This document shows, piece after piece, positions 1-11,400 of a DNA stretch of 64,000 bases. Position 1 is the first letter of the stretch, and every line of letters starts with the position of its first letter. The DNA comes from Anaeramoeba flamelloides. Taxonomy: Eukaryota; Metamonada; Anaeramoebidae. Position numbers and translations under genes: made by a program. The notes beneath the pieces were generated by a model. The model searched no databases. It was given only the letters and a program-made list of their open reading frames with translations, and was not told where the DNA came from. Location of the stretch: contig JANTQA010000008.1 of the NCBI GenBank assembly GCA_027625915.1, positions 13,517,001 through 13,581,000 on the forward strand, written 5' to 3'.

Positions 1-248
1 TTTTACAATTAAACAGTATTAAATTAAAATCAATAATATATATTCTTGTTTAATTAATTGTTTAAATAATTTAAAACAACTTTCTGATTCTATTAGAAAT
101 TCTAAATATATTCAAATTCAATCCTTATTTGTTTTCTAAAAAATCAAAAAGAATCTTAGCAAACAAATATTTTCGATTCAAATCTTAATTTTTTATTATT
201 GCTTTTTAATAAAATAAAAATTTAACATACAATTAGATTTACTTTTAG
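1..248 (+). other. Intron of the BRF1 gene (5' end outside the window)
   Basis: AT-rich sequence with no open frame related to BRF1. It ends in a splice acceptor (acttttag at 241-248) directly before the codons for Asp-Phe-Ala-Asp-Ala, which belong to the second cyclin fold. The zinc ribbon and first cyclin repeat must lie left of the window. Confidence 0.7.
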
Positions 249-2164
249 ATTTTGCTGATGCAATTCAAACAAGCGTTTATCAATTGGGAAGTATTTTTTT
301 AAAATTACGAAGAAAATTTCATATTACAGACATCAAAATTGTTGATCCATCCCTTTTCATTCAAAGATTTGCATCAAAACTTGAATTTGAAAAAGATAGT
401 GTCCCCATTGGCAACACCGCTCTACGTATTATTACCCGTATGAAAAGAGATTTTATCCAAGTTGGTAGAAGACCAGCCGGAGTATGTGGCGCAGCGTTAT
501 TTATTGCTGGGCGTATCCATGGATATGAAAGGGATGTTGAAGAAATAGCTGAAATTGTTTGTATAGGCTCAAGTACTATTCAAAAAAGATTGGTGGAGTT
601 TACACGCACGCATTTTGCAAATATTAAAATTGGAGACTTTTTAAAAATGGACATTAATGATATTTTAAAAATCCCACCTTCAAACCCACCAGCATGCCTT
701 TATAATAAAATAAAAAAAAAAAGGGAGAGAGAAAGAAAAAAAAAAATGCTGATCAAAAAAATTAAAGAATTGACTCAACTCAAAAAAGGTGCTCGTTTAC
801 AAAGAAAAAGAGCTTATAAAGAACAGAAAAAGAACAGAAAATTAGAAAAAAAGGAATTGAAAAAAAAGAAAAAGGAAAAAAAAGAAAAAGAAAAACAATC
901 AGAAGAATATAATAAAATTCTGAATAATATTGAAGAAGAAAAGGAAAAGGAACGGGACAAAGAAGAAGGAAAGGAAAAGGAGAAGGAAAAGGCAAATGAA
1001 GAGAACGAAAAGGAAAAGGAACGGAACAAAGAGAACGAAAAGGAAAATGAAAACGAAAATGAAAAGGAAAAGGAGAAGGAAAAGGAGAAGGAGAAGGAGA
1101 AGGTGGGCGAAGGGCACACTTTTGAAACAGAAATAATATATGAAAACAAAAACGATGGTGACGATATATATGATGATGATGATGATGATGGTGATGATGA
1201 TAACCAACAAACAGAAAGATTAACAAAACATCAAAAAAGTCAAGAAGAAATTATATTAAAGCAATTAATTAAAAATGCAAAAAAAGATTTAAAAGAAGAA
1301 GAAAATAAATTAAGAGAATATGAAGAAAATAAGGATATCAATAAACCAAAAATTCCAAAGAAATATTTTACTTTTACCAAAAGCTATGGAAAAGAATTAC
1401 TCAAAGTTTATGAAAGAACAGCAACAGAAGATTTAAGTAAATTTGAATTTAGTATTGATAAAGGATTGAAATTAAATCCAAATGAGCAGCAACAGGAAAT
1501 AATTAATAAATTTATTGAAACACAAAAATCAGAAATAGGACAAATTGATGACCTTGAGGAATTACAATCAAAATTTATTCAAAATAGTTATCAAATGTTA
1601 CCACAAATTGGAAATGGAACGTTCCAAACTTTTGAAGATTACCAAGAAGTGCTAGTTAATCAAACGATTGAAAACGAATCAAATCAAACAAATAACCAGC
1701 AGTCGCAGCAACAGGGGGGAGAGGGTGAAAACGACGAAAAAAATGATGATGACAATGAAGACGAAGAAGAAGATGATGACGTAGAAGAAGAGGAATTATC
1801 AGATATAAGTGATACGGAAATGGAAACAATCCTTGTTTCAAAGGAAGAATATTCAAAAAAAAGAGAAATTTGGGAAACCTTATATCAAAGTTACATCGAT
1901 AGAAGAGAAGAAAGGAAAAGAAAGTTCGAAGAAGCCAAAATCGCTCGTTCTTTAAACCCAAAGGAATCTAAAAAAACAAAACTTAACCCCCAGAACAAAA
2001 CTTTAAATAAGGATTTTTTCAATCAATTGAATTCAACAAGCCAAACCTCCCAATTATTAACAACACATGATCTTGAAGAAATGGTCAAGAATACACCTAA
2101 GGATGATAATATAGATCCTTGGAACCTCTCAAATGAAGGCACAACAATTTCAAGTGATTTTTAA
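249..2164 (+). CDS. BRF1: TFIIIB subunit BRF1, last exon (5' partial)
   Basis: BRF1 is the TFIIB-related subunit of TFIIIB, which recruits RNA polymerase III to tRNA and 5S genes in the nucleus. The exon opens inside the second cyclin fold (DFADAIQTSVYQLGSIFLKL, then ALRIITRMKRDFIQVGRRPAG and CGAALFIAGRIHGYERDVEE). A very long Lys/Glu tract (about 715-1110) and an Asp run (about 1170-1200) follow. Near 1790-1925 comes the BRF1 homology II block, with the pattern EELSDISD, then a helix ending YQSYIDRREERKRKFEEAK, which binds TBP. Frame upstream of 284 is open to the acceptor at 248, so this exon is internal and the start is missing. The Lys/Glu insert between cyclin fold and homology II is far longer than in yeast or human BRF1. 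Several His-, Phe- or Arg-rich frames opposite the tract are shadows. Confidence 0.93.
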
Positions 2165-4027
2165 AACATTTTAATTATTTGTTAATAAAAATATTTTTAG
2201 AATAATAATTTTTCTTTTTTCTTTTTCTTTTTTATTTTAAATATATTTTTAGAATTGTTCTAATATTACATATAATTATTATTTCTTTCTAAAAATTTGC
2301 ACAATAAAAATCAAAAATATTAAAATTTTATTTTTTTTTTTTTTTTTGTGTACAAATAAAACCAAAATATTACCAAAAGCAATTAAAAAAAATTTCGGGA
2401 TTATAGATTGGTTTTTTGAGAATTATATTAAATAAGGAAAACAAAATTAGTTTTTTCAAATAAATATATTTAATGAAAAGTTAAACTATAAGATTTACAT
2501 CTCATTATTATTTTTTAAAGAAAATATTCACTACAAACAAAACAAAACAATTTTAAACACCAAAAGTAAAATTTAAATACATTTTCTTTCTCTTGAGAAA
2601 TGAAATTATTATTCTTGGTAAATTTATTTTCTTTCTTCAGACTAAAAAAGTGAAATTATAACTTGAACCAAAACTTTGATAATATAAATTGTTTACTTTA
2701 ATAATTAAATTTGTCATTTATATCAATATCTTTGCTATTTTTTTTTGTTGTAAAAGTAGAATTTTATTAAATATAATTGCAAAAAAAAGAGTTATCACAC
2801 CTAAAAAATAATAAAGAAATTAATTTAAATATAAAAAATTTATTTTGAAAAAAACAAAACCACAACAATTAAACAGATTATCCAGTTTCTCCCTAAGTTT
2901 TTTTATTATTTTCTGATTTTGAACTAGAATTTTTGAATATAATTTTCATAAAAATTCAACTTAAAAAAAAAAATTGTTCACTGTTAGAGATCCTTAACTA
3001 TGTTGTATTTCAATACTTCACCGTTTAATCGAAAGCTAATTTTAATAAATCACCACTCATGAAAAAAATTAGCAAAAAAGCAATTTTTGATTTTCACATC
3101 CAAGATTAATTTAATTTTCTCTTTTAGGTACTTATATAAATTCCAAATCCATATGATTTTATTGAGATTTATCAATTAATCAATTCTTTTTTTTGTTGAT
3201 CAACTTTGGGATTATTTTTTTTAATTTTTTTTAAGTTGATAGAATTACTATTCTCAGCCATTCTTATTGATTCAAAAAAGAACTAAAAGAAATTTCAGAG
3301 ATTAAAGTTGAAATCTAACAAAAATAAAAAAATATAAAAATTATTATGAAAGATAGATGAGGACAATTAAAAAATTTAAAAAAAAGTAAAAGAGTTATTA
3401 GTAATTTTAAGAACAAATAGTTACAAAAAACTATTTTATAATTTTTTTCATTAGTCAAAAATAATTTTACGTTTTGGATTCTTATAAAATCTATTGGTTT
3501 CTTACTCAAAGTCACAAAAACAAATAAAAAAAAAAAAATTCGAACTCTGTTTTATTTGTTCGTGTACTGTTGATATTTTATTTCAATCAGAAATAATTTT
3601 TTTGTTAATATAATATTCCAACTGAAAAAACTATAAATTTTCAATACTATTTATTTAGATCTTACAAAATTATTCATAAATCTAAGTTTTTAACTCAAAC
3701 CAAACCTTCCAAGATCTTTAATTTAATGTTATTAAAAATACCATACCACGCACACTAATTTTAGTTTTGTAAAACAAATTTATCTTTTAATAGTTCGAAA
3801 AATTTTGAATTTTTTTTTCATTTATATTTTATTTAATTTTGGATATTAGGAGTGTTTGATATTTTTTGATTTATTTTTGAAAAATATGAAAAAAAGTTAA
3901 AATGTATATTAAGAAAATATTTATTATTCATTTCGTTTTTTTTTTTTTAGTTGTTTTTTGTGAGATTTGTTTAGCTCTTCTAAATTCTAATTAAGCCCTA
4001 CATAAATATTTATTACTCGTTGCGTTT
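2165..4027. other. Spacer between the convergent BRF1 and MFAP1 genes
   Basis: About 1.9 kb of A/T-rich sequence with homopolymer runs between two genes that face each other. I see no conserved coding segment, RNA gene or repeat copy. It presumably holds both 3' ends and polyadenylation sites. Confidence 0.6.
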
Positions 4028-4495
4028 CTATTTTCTATTACTATGCTTTTTTCGATCTTTATCTCGATGGCTGTGCCTGTGCTTTTTTCTATAGTTATCT
4101 CTATCTCTATCCCTATCCCTGTACCTGTCACCGTCTCTGCTCCTATCTCTATCTCTGTTACCATCTCTTTCTCGATGCCTACCTCGATCTCTACCTCGAT
4201 CTCTACCTCGATCTCTGTCTCTATGCCTATCTCTATCTCTGTGCCTATCTCTATCCCTGCTTCTTTCTCTTTCTTTGACAACATCTCTGTCTGTTTTTTT
4301 CTCTCTCCTACTTTCACCATGATTGTGATTTTCTTTTATCAAATTATTTTCTTCTTGTTTTTTAACCTTTTCATTCATTTGGTTCCTTGTCCTTTTCCGT
4401 TCAAAATCTTGATTAATCTGATTAAATCCCTTGTTGTTAGTTTTTGTATTTTCATTTGTTTTGTATCTATTGTGATAATTTAATTGATTTTTTTT
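4028..4495 (-). other. Arg/Asp-rich tail frame directly after MFAP1, offset by one base
   Basis: On the minus strand a second frame opens after a stop near 4498 and runs to 4028, about 155 codons. It has a polar lead-in (NYHNRYKTNENTK, RKRTRNQMNEKVKKQEENN) and then long Arg-Asp, Arg-His and Arg-Glu dipeptide repeats of the kind found in splicing factors. It overlaps the end of MFAP1 by only about 16 bases, and that overlap contains the A8 run. One extra A in the run would join the two frames without any gap. No GT...AG intron fits. It is therefore probably the true C-terminal tail of MFAP1 behind a homopolymer count error, a real frameshift or slippage. An independent gene is less likely. The Ile/Ser-rich frame on the + strand here is its shadow. 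Confidence 0.55.
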
Positions 4496-5751
4496 AAATT
4501 AAAGGTATTTCTGTTTGTAAAAGAGGAGTTTTTTTGGTTATTTTTATCATTTGAATTGCCATTTTTATATGCATTCAATTTTTCTTTTTCAATTTCCTTT
4601 TCTTTTTTAATTTCCCAACCTTTTTTAAGGTTAGAATATTTCCCTTTAAAGAATTCATAAGTTGTATCTTGGTCAACTAAATGTGTATATTTTGTTCTGC
4701 CCTTTTTCCCAAAGTCCTTAACTTGCATTGCCTTGGGAAGAAAAGTTCGATCAACCCGATCCCTTTCGACAGCCTCCCCAATATCACGCTTGAGTATTTT
4801 GTGATCCAGGTCTTGAAAAAATGCTCCGATGTGGTGATATTTTTGTCCAAGCTTCCATTGTGATTTTTCTTTTTTCTCTTGATATTTACCAAGCTTTAGT
4901 CTTTGATCTTCTTCTTCTCTTTCTTGCTCTGTTAACATTCTTCTTCTTTCAACATCTAGTCTTTCAAGTTCCACTTTTTCTCTTTCCTCTTGCTCGCGTT
5001 TGATTCTCATTAATTCTCGGATTTTCCATTTTTGTAATTCCTCAATTACATTTGATTCCTCATCATTGTCCATATTGATATCTCCTTGTGTAAGATTCAT
5101 CCCTTTTTCAATCGTGGTTGAAGGTGTTTCAGATTGATCTTTTTTTTCAATTTTATTCCGAAAGAAATTGAGCATTTTTTTTTTTGATTCAATTTTTAAT
5201 TTTTCAAATTTCTCTTGTTTCTCGTTCTCTTCTTCGTTTTTTTCTTCTTCCTCTGTTTTTTTTTTTTTTGGTACAATGTATTTGGGCCTTGACTGATAAA
5301 TTTTAGATCTATCGCTATCGCTATCACTGTCACTGTCACTATCACTATCACTATCACTGCCACTATCGCTATCACTATCACTATTTTTTTTTTTTTTATT
5401 CTTTTTGTGTTTTTTATTTTTTTTTGAATCCAAAGTAAATTTCAAATAATCCTTTTTATATTCTTCCTCATTTTCATTTTCATTTTCATTTTCATTTTCT
5501 TTTTTTGTTTTCTCGCTCTCATTTTCTTCTTCACTTGAGAAGGACTCGGTTCCGTCCAGAAGTGATTCAAGGAGATTCTGTGCCTCAGAAGATTCATCAT
5601 TTTTTGTTTTTTCATTTTGGGTTGTTTCATTTTGGGTTGTGATAATTGGTGCATTATTTATAATAGGTTGTGGAATTGGTTCAGATAAGATAGTTGCTTG
5701 AATTATTTTCCTACCACGCCTTCTTTTTTTTTTAATGGGCAAGGCTGACAT
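4480..5751 (-). CDS. MFAP1: MFAP1-like spliceosomal protein
   Basis: MFAP1 is a B-complex spliceosome protein that works with Prp38 and SMU1 before catalytic activation. The C-terminal domain is unmistakable: YHHIGAFFQDLD, then LKRD, DRTFLPKAMQVKDFGKKGRT and KYTHLVDQDTTYEFF. It is preceded by the Glu/Arg-rich coiled coil (WKIRELMRIKREQEEREK to RRRMLTEQEREEEDQRLKLG). The N-terminal half is acidic and Ser/Asp repetitive. The start is the ATG at 5751-5749 (MSALPIKKKRRRGRK); the frame runs six codons further up without an ATG. The gene gives 423 residues, close to the family length. The stop at 4482-4480 lies just after a run of eight A (minus strand, 4495-4488), where an Arg/Asp-rich frame takes over; see the next entry. 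Confidence 0.94.
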   Translation of the reverse strand: MSALPIKKKRRRGRKIIQATILSEPIPQPIINNAPIITTQNETTQNEKTKNDESSEAQNLLESLLDGTESFSSEEENESEKTKKENENENENENEEEYKKDYLKFTLDSKKNKKHKKNKKKKNSDSDSDSGSDSDSDSDSDSDSDSDRSKIYQSRPKYIVPKKKKTEEEEKNEEENEKQEKFEKLKIESKKKMLNFFRNKIEKKDQSETPSTTIEKGMNLTQGDINMDNDEESNVIEELQKWKIRELMRIKREQEEREKVELERLDVERRRMLTEQEREEEDQRLKLGKYQEKKEKSQWKLGQKYHHIGAFFQDLDHKILKRDIGEAVERDRVDRTFLPKAMQVKDFGKKGRTKYTHLVDQDTTYEFFKGKYSNLKKGWEIKKEKEIEKEKLNAYKNGNSNDKNNQKNSSFTNRNTFNLKKIN

Positions 5752-6313
5752 ATTAAACAAATTTAACAATTAATAGAAACAAAAGCAAAGTTTTCAAAAA
5801 ATGATTTCAAGTTTTTTGGAAAAACTTGTCTTTTTATCAACTCAATCTTTCCAATAAAGATACCACACAACAAAGAAGTTCATTATCTTTATTAACTTCA
5901 TTGATAATTATTCAAAAGCTATAATTTGTCTTTTAAATGTAAAGTAACCCTGATTTTTTTAGACATTAGAAAAATGAATTGGTAAACCAGACAATTAACT
6001 AATTTTTGATCCTGTTTTTAATAGATCTTATTAACAAACCTGAAAGATTTTTAGTTTAATTGGTTAAGATAAACTATTATAATTAACGGAAATGTCCCAT
6101 ATTTGATTAGTCAAATATTTCATATTTGTTAACTTTTAGTTAAATTGATTTGTACTGAATCGATAAACTCTTGGTGCAAATTAAAAATCATATTTCTCTT
6201 TTTCTAGAAGTTATGAAGTTATAGATCTAAAAAAAGTGATATAAACAATAAGTAAATATCAGAATAGTTCCTTAAAAGTTTATTATTCAAAAAAAAAACA
6301 TTGTTAACTAGTT

Positions 6314-6590
6314 AAAAATCTAATGTATTTTTTATGAAAATAATCGCAAAATCTGGATATCTGAATTAAAAAAAATTAATATATTGAATATATTAAATAA
6401 TAATAATATTTCTAATATTATTATAAAAAAGGATTCAAACTGCTTATTAGCCGTAGTGAGTAATAAAATTATTTTTGATTCTTTAATTAAATTCCTAAAT
6501 AAAAAATTAGGAATTTGGGCAAATAATAGGGGTCAATAACACCTCCCTTAAATAATATATATATAAAAAAAAAAATCTAATGTATTTTTT
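6314..6590 (+). mobile_element. 5'-truncated LINE copy 1 with 20-bp target duplication
   Basis: The body 6334-6570 matches the 3' end of the LINE family seen at 43435, 49701, 55000 and (reverse) 30935. It encodes the remnant YENNRKIWISEL...GIWANNRG of a reverse-transcriptase C-terminus. It ends in an A-rich tail after an (AT) stretch. It is flanked by a perfect 20-bp duplication, aaaaatctaatgtatttttt, at 6314-6333 and 6571-6590, which is the signature of target-primed reverse transcription. The 5' end falls just after the CPAY codons. It is non-functional, with a few in-frame stops. Confidence 0.88.
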
Positions 6591-7289
6591 TAAAAAAATA
6601 GATACTTTTTTTGATTATATTTTCTCACATAAAAAAAATCTAAATTTTGATTAAAATTGGAAAAATTTAAATAAAAATTTTAAACCAAAATAGATTTTTA
6701 ACTTGAATTTTTCTCCAAAAAAAATGGAGTTTATATTTAAAAAATTATTTGGTTTTAGGTAGACTTTGATTCGTTAATTTGATTTTTCATTTGTTCGGTA
6801 ATACGAAAAAAACATGGACTTTGTTCAAAACAACAGTTTTATATCATAAAAACCTTCATTATTTACCATCGAACAACTAATATTTTGAAATTGTACCCAC
6901 AAATAGTTAAGAAACAAAGAAATATTAAACCTTTCTCTGGTTTTGTATTTTATTTCTATCAAAATTGCACAATTAAATCATTGAGCTACCATTTTGAAAT
7001 ATTTGAATAGAAATTTTCTGGAATAAATAATATTATTTTGAAACTAATTTCTAGCTTATTTGGGACTTTGATAAAGCGAAGAATTGAGGGGAAAAAAACT
7101 ATAACTATAAATTAAATAATAATTATATGAAATTAGGTATTATTATATGTTGTTTTCCACGGAATTGTTGAGTCGATGAAAATAAAGACAAAATATAAAT
7201 TTCAGAATTAAAAATATATAATATAACAATAAATTTTAAAAAATAATTAATATTTTTAAAATTGTTCTAAAAAAAGATTATTTAAGTTG

Positions 7290-7410
7290 GTTTTTAAAAT
7301 GAATAATAATTTTAATTTTTAATCTTTAATAAAAGTCCTAATTTTTTATTTAGAATTCAGATAAACAAGTGGCTTGAATCTACCCACCCCCACCCCGTCC
7401 CCTTTTAAAA
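7290..7410 (+). mobile_element. Decayed LINE 3' end
   Basis: A weak match to the last 100 bases of the LINE family: a segment resembling 'tctttaat..aattcctaa..ttaggaattTgggcaaa' followed by a C-rich end where other copies read 'ctcctccctt'. No boundaries or target duplication can be seen, so this is a relic at best. Confidence 0.35.
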
Positions 7411-8436
7411 AGAAAAAAAATTAATCAATTTCAAAAAAAAAACAAATAATCTATAAAGATAAATAGAATAATATAAAAATAAAATATACTAAAAGAAATT
7501 AAAATAAAAAGTTATTACCTAGTAATCACAATCACAGATTATGTTTTTTTCTTATTAATTCTTCAACTTCAGGTATCTATCACAAAATGATAATTTAAAG
7601 CAAAGAAAGAAATATTTGAAATTTTACATCCATTTAAAAAAATTCTCCACTTAAACTCAACATTCCAATACCCAAAGATTCTTGCTAAAAAATTTATTAT
7701 AAAAAATAAATATTTTCATTTTTTAGACATTTATTTCACATTTATTCATTATTTTTTACCACACCCTAAATTGGATACCCTAAAAAACTTTTAAAAATTA
7801 AGATTTCATGTTTGATCCTGTTTACCAATAAATTCAGATAAATGTTGATGAATTTTTAATAAATTTTTTATTCTCTACATTTGTAAATACGCCCTGAAAA
7901 AAAACATATTATTGGTTAAAAGGTTCAAAATAATATAAAAATTATTTGTTCTTGGAAATTTTAGCTAAAATATTATTTTGAAAACTTTGGATATTAAATA
8001 CACATATGTAAAATTTTACAAAAAAATTTTGAAAATTAATTAAATTTTAGTCTAAAGAAAGTTTTTTAAATTTTTTTTTTTAAATTTCACTTTTTTATCT
8101 TAATTTGGATAAAGAGAAAGACGTGGCTGTTATGTTTTCAAAGATACTTTAATATCTTTTTCAACTATAGAAATTAAATATTTTGAAAGTTGGGTGAAAA
8201 AAAGATGAAATGAAAATCTAAATTAAGGATTTTGGATTTCATTTTATAGTGAAAAATGTTTAACTTCATGGGTGCCTTTAATATAAACACACCCAAGTGT
8301 TTATATGAATTTTACTAACATTCTTCAAGATTTTATTTTAAAAAGTTAAATCAATTTAAACTGATTTTTTCAGAATCCAATAAATTATTTTTTCCTTTTT
8401 TATATTTTTTTATTCAAAATAATTTCTTCTGAAAAA

Positions 8437-11400
8437 ATGAACAAAGAAAAACCTCACCTTCGAATTATTAAAGAAGAAAACCATAAAGAAGCTGAAGGGT
8501 TACTTTTGGAACAAAATTGTATTATTTTATATGAAGGAACAAAACTTAATATTGTAGAAAAAGGAAAGTTAATTGCCAAATTCTTTAAAATTTCCAAAGA
8601 TCGTACTGAGATCTTTTGTTCGGAAGGAAAAAATGAACAAAAACAATGGGTTCTTTTAGGTATGTGTTAAAGCTTTTTTTATTTTGAAATTTGTCAAATT
8701 AATGTGCCAAGAAGAGTTTGGTGTCATTACCAAAAGAAAAAGAAAAAGAAAAAACAAAAAAACAAAAAATTGAAACAAAGGATCTTGTCCTAACTTCTTT
8801 CTTTTTTTGTTTCTTTTTTGATTTTTTTTTAAATAAAGCCAAAATATCGAACCTTACACATCTTGAGACAGAAACAGAAATTTCAACAGCCTTAAAATCA
8901 AAAAAACTTGATTCTGAAAAAGCCAAACTCTCTTTTACACTATATCATAAAAACGGCAAAACCTTTTATGATTTTGTTGCTTCAACCCGCGATGTAAGTT
9001 TTTGATATTATTTTTCTCTTTTTGAAAACGAAACAATTGTTTAAATACTATTCAACCAAACTTATTAATCGATCTCAGAACATAAAAAAAACAAGCTTTT
9101 TTTTTTTTAGATTCTCCACCAACTTTAACAAATGTTTTATTGTTCTTCAGACAATTTGCCAACAATTTAGTTAACACCACTTTGGGTGAGTGTTGACCTC
9201 TAGTATTTTATTTTTCAATCCTCAGAATTATTGGAAAATATTGGTTTTTTAATTTTATTTTGGAAAAAATTTTCCTTCCTTTTCTTTTGATTTAATCATA
9301 AAATACAAATACTTGAAATTGGACTTGGTGATCTCTTTTTTTTGAAAGTATAAAAACTTTTTATTCTTCACCTAAAAAGATATTTTGGTTTAAAACACAA
9401 TCCTAAATTAAATTGCTAAGAAAGTCAGATCGAAAGATTGAAACAAAAATAAAGAGACTAAATGTTTCCCTCCTATTTAAATTTCAAATGTCATTAAAAT
9501 AAAAGAATATTAAAAAGTTTTTATTTGTAAAGTATAAACGATGAATTTAAATTTATTTGTAAGTTTGGGTTTTTCTTTACAAGTTTTTAAACTTGAAATT
9601 TCCAAAAATGCTTTAATTACTTTTGAAAATTTCTCCATTTGTAAAATAAAACAAGATTCTTCTAAACAAGATACAAAAAACACTTTTGTTGAATCGTTTC
9701 TTATAATAAATGTAGGAAATGGATTATTTTTATTTACAAATCCCAAAAGAACATTCTTTTTGACATCTCCTCAAGGAAAAAATTCTTATTTTTTTTACTT
9801 AGTGTTATTTGAGTTTTAAATGGGTAAAAATTTACACTTTATTTTGCTTTTTGAATTATTAATAAATTATCAGGATACATGAATAGAAGTTTACTCTCTT
9901 TTTTTCTTTTAATACATCCATTTTGTTATTTATACTGAAATGTTTTGAGTTTATTGAAAAATCTTACGGAAGGATGCTTGAAGAATTGAAATAAGAATAA
10001 AAGATGAAATTTTATTGCATTTAATCTTCAAATGAAAGTAAAAAATAAACCGAAATAATTTTTTGTTGCATTTAAAAAACTATATAACTTTCAAAAAGTT
10101 TAAAGAGATCATTTCTTAAATTCTTAAAAAATATTTAATTTTTATTCCAATTCAAATAATCTTTTTCCTCTTGGGTAATAATAAATAATAATAATAACCA
10201 CCTCCTTTAATTCAAATTATTAAATGTAATATTTTATAGTAAATCCAAAATAAAAAAATCTAAAATTCCAATTGTAAAAATTATATACCATTGAACCACG
10301 TCAAGTACACTGTCAAACAGGGGGGTCTATATTTTGATATTACTCTCTTCTGTTCAATACAAAAAAAAGGGTTATTTCTGATTTACAAAAAAATAAATTA
10401 GAACTTTTTTTTAACTTGATTTATAAAGAATTAGATTTGCAAATCTCACAATTGACAAAACTTTTTAACTGGATTACTTTTTGGAAAATAAATCAAATGA
10501 ATTACATCAGATGGGTGGGGAAAAGTTGACAAACTATTTGAAATTTGTCAATATTCAAATTATCAAAAGAATATATTTATTTTTAAAATCTCTCAATTTT
10601 TTTTTTTTTCAAAAACCTTACAGATAGATGACAAAAAAAATGAGTCAACCTCTTCTGATGAGAAAATGGTAGTGTTAAGGAAAATTTTTCAAATATTTTG
10701 TTACTTATTTTTCGCTGATCAATAAAGATACCACAAATTGAAATTATTCAAACTTGAATAATATATATATTGTTAAACCCTTAAATCTAATTTCGCATGA
10801 ATAGAAAAATCCTATGGTGAAAAAAAAATCAGATAAAAGTCAATGCTTTTAATTAATTTTCAATTTTGAAAATTAAAAATATTTAAATTTTGTTTTAACT
10901 TGATGTTTTGAATTCTGATTTTTACTTTCAATGATAAACAAGATAATTTATGGGTTTTGGTTTTGTTTTTAAACGAATACAGCAAAATAAAAAATATTAT
11001 TAAACCTATATAATTTTAGTACCATTTTACAAATTAAAAGAGGTTGACTCACTTTTTTGTAATCTGTTAATAACATTGAAGAAAATGAAACATTTTTTAT
11101 AAAAAATATTAATTAATTTTTATTATTTAAAATTCTTATTTTAATCCACAGTATTTTTGATTTTTAAGAAAAAAAATTAAGATTTCACAAAAATAAAAAA
11201 AATAAAAATTCCTTTGTTTCAAAATTTATTTCAACGCAAATTACCCACTTTCAAGTAATGTTAATTTTATGAATTTCGTGTTTGGATTCATAAATAAGTT
11301 GTGAAATTATATTGAAAAGACCTTGATAAAATCATTAAAATTTTTGGTTTATTTCAAACATAATGTTTTTAGAAGTGTGGTGAATACCAGAAACTTTGTT

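Larger units (their letters stand above)
5770..8436. other. Spacer between MFAP1 and the ELMO-type PH gene, with LINE relics
   Basis: Divergent intergenic region of 2.7 kb. It holds one clear 3' LINE fragment (6334-6570), a decayed LINE 3' end (about 7290-7410) and a C-rich stretch (7383-7402). The rest is A/T-rich sequence in which I see nothing else. Confidence 0.6.

Noticed and set aside
780-1226. Minus-strand His- and Phe/Ser-rich frames opposite the BRF1 Lys/Glu tract, and a + Arg/Lys frame at 930-1136
   Set aside because: They are mirror or shifted readings of a purine-rich simple repeat that is coding in BRF1.
4043-4483. + strand Ile/Ser/Pro-rich frame
   Set aside because: It is the complement of the Arg/Asp repeat tail of MFAP1 and has no family of its own.
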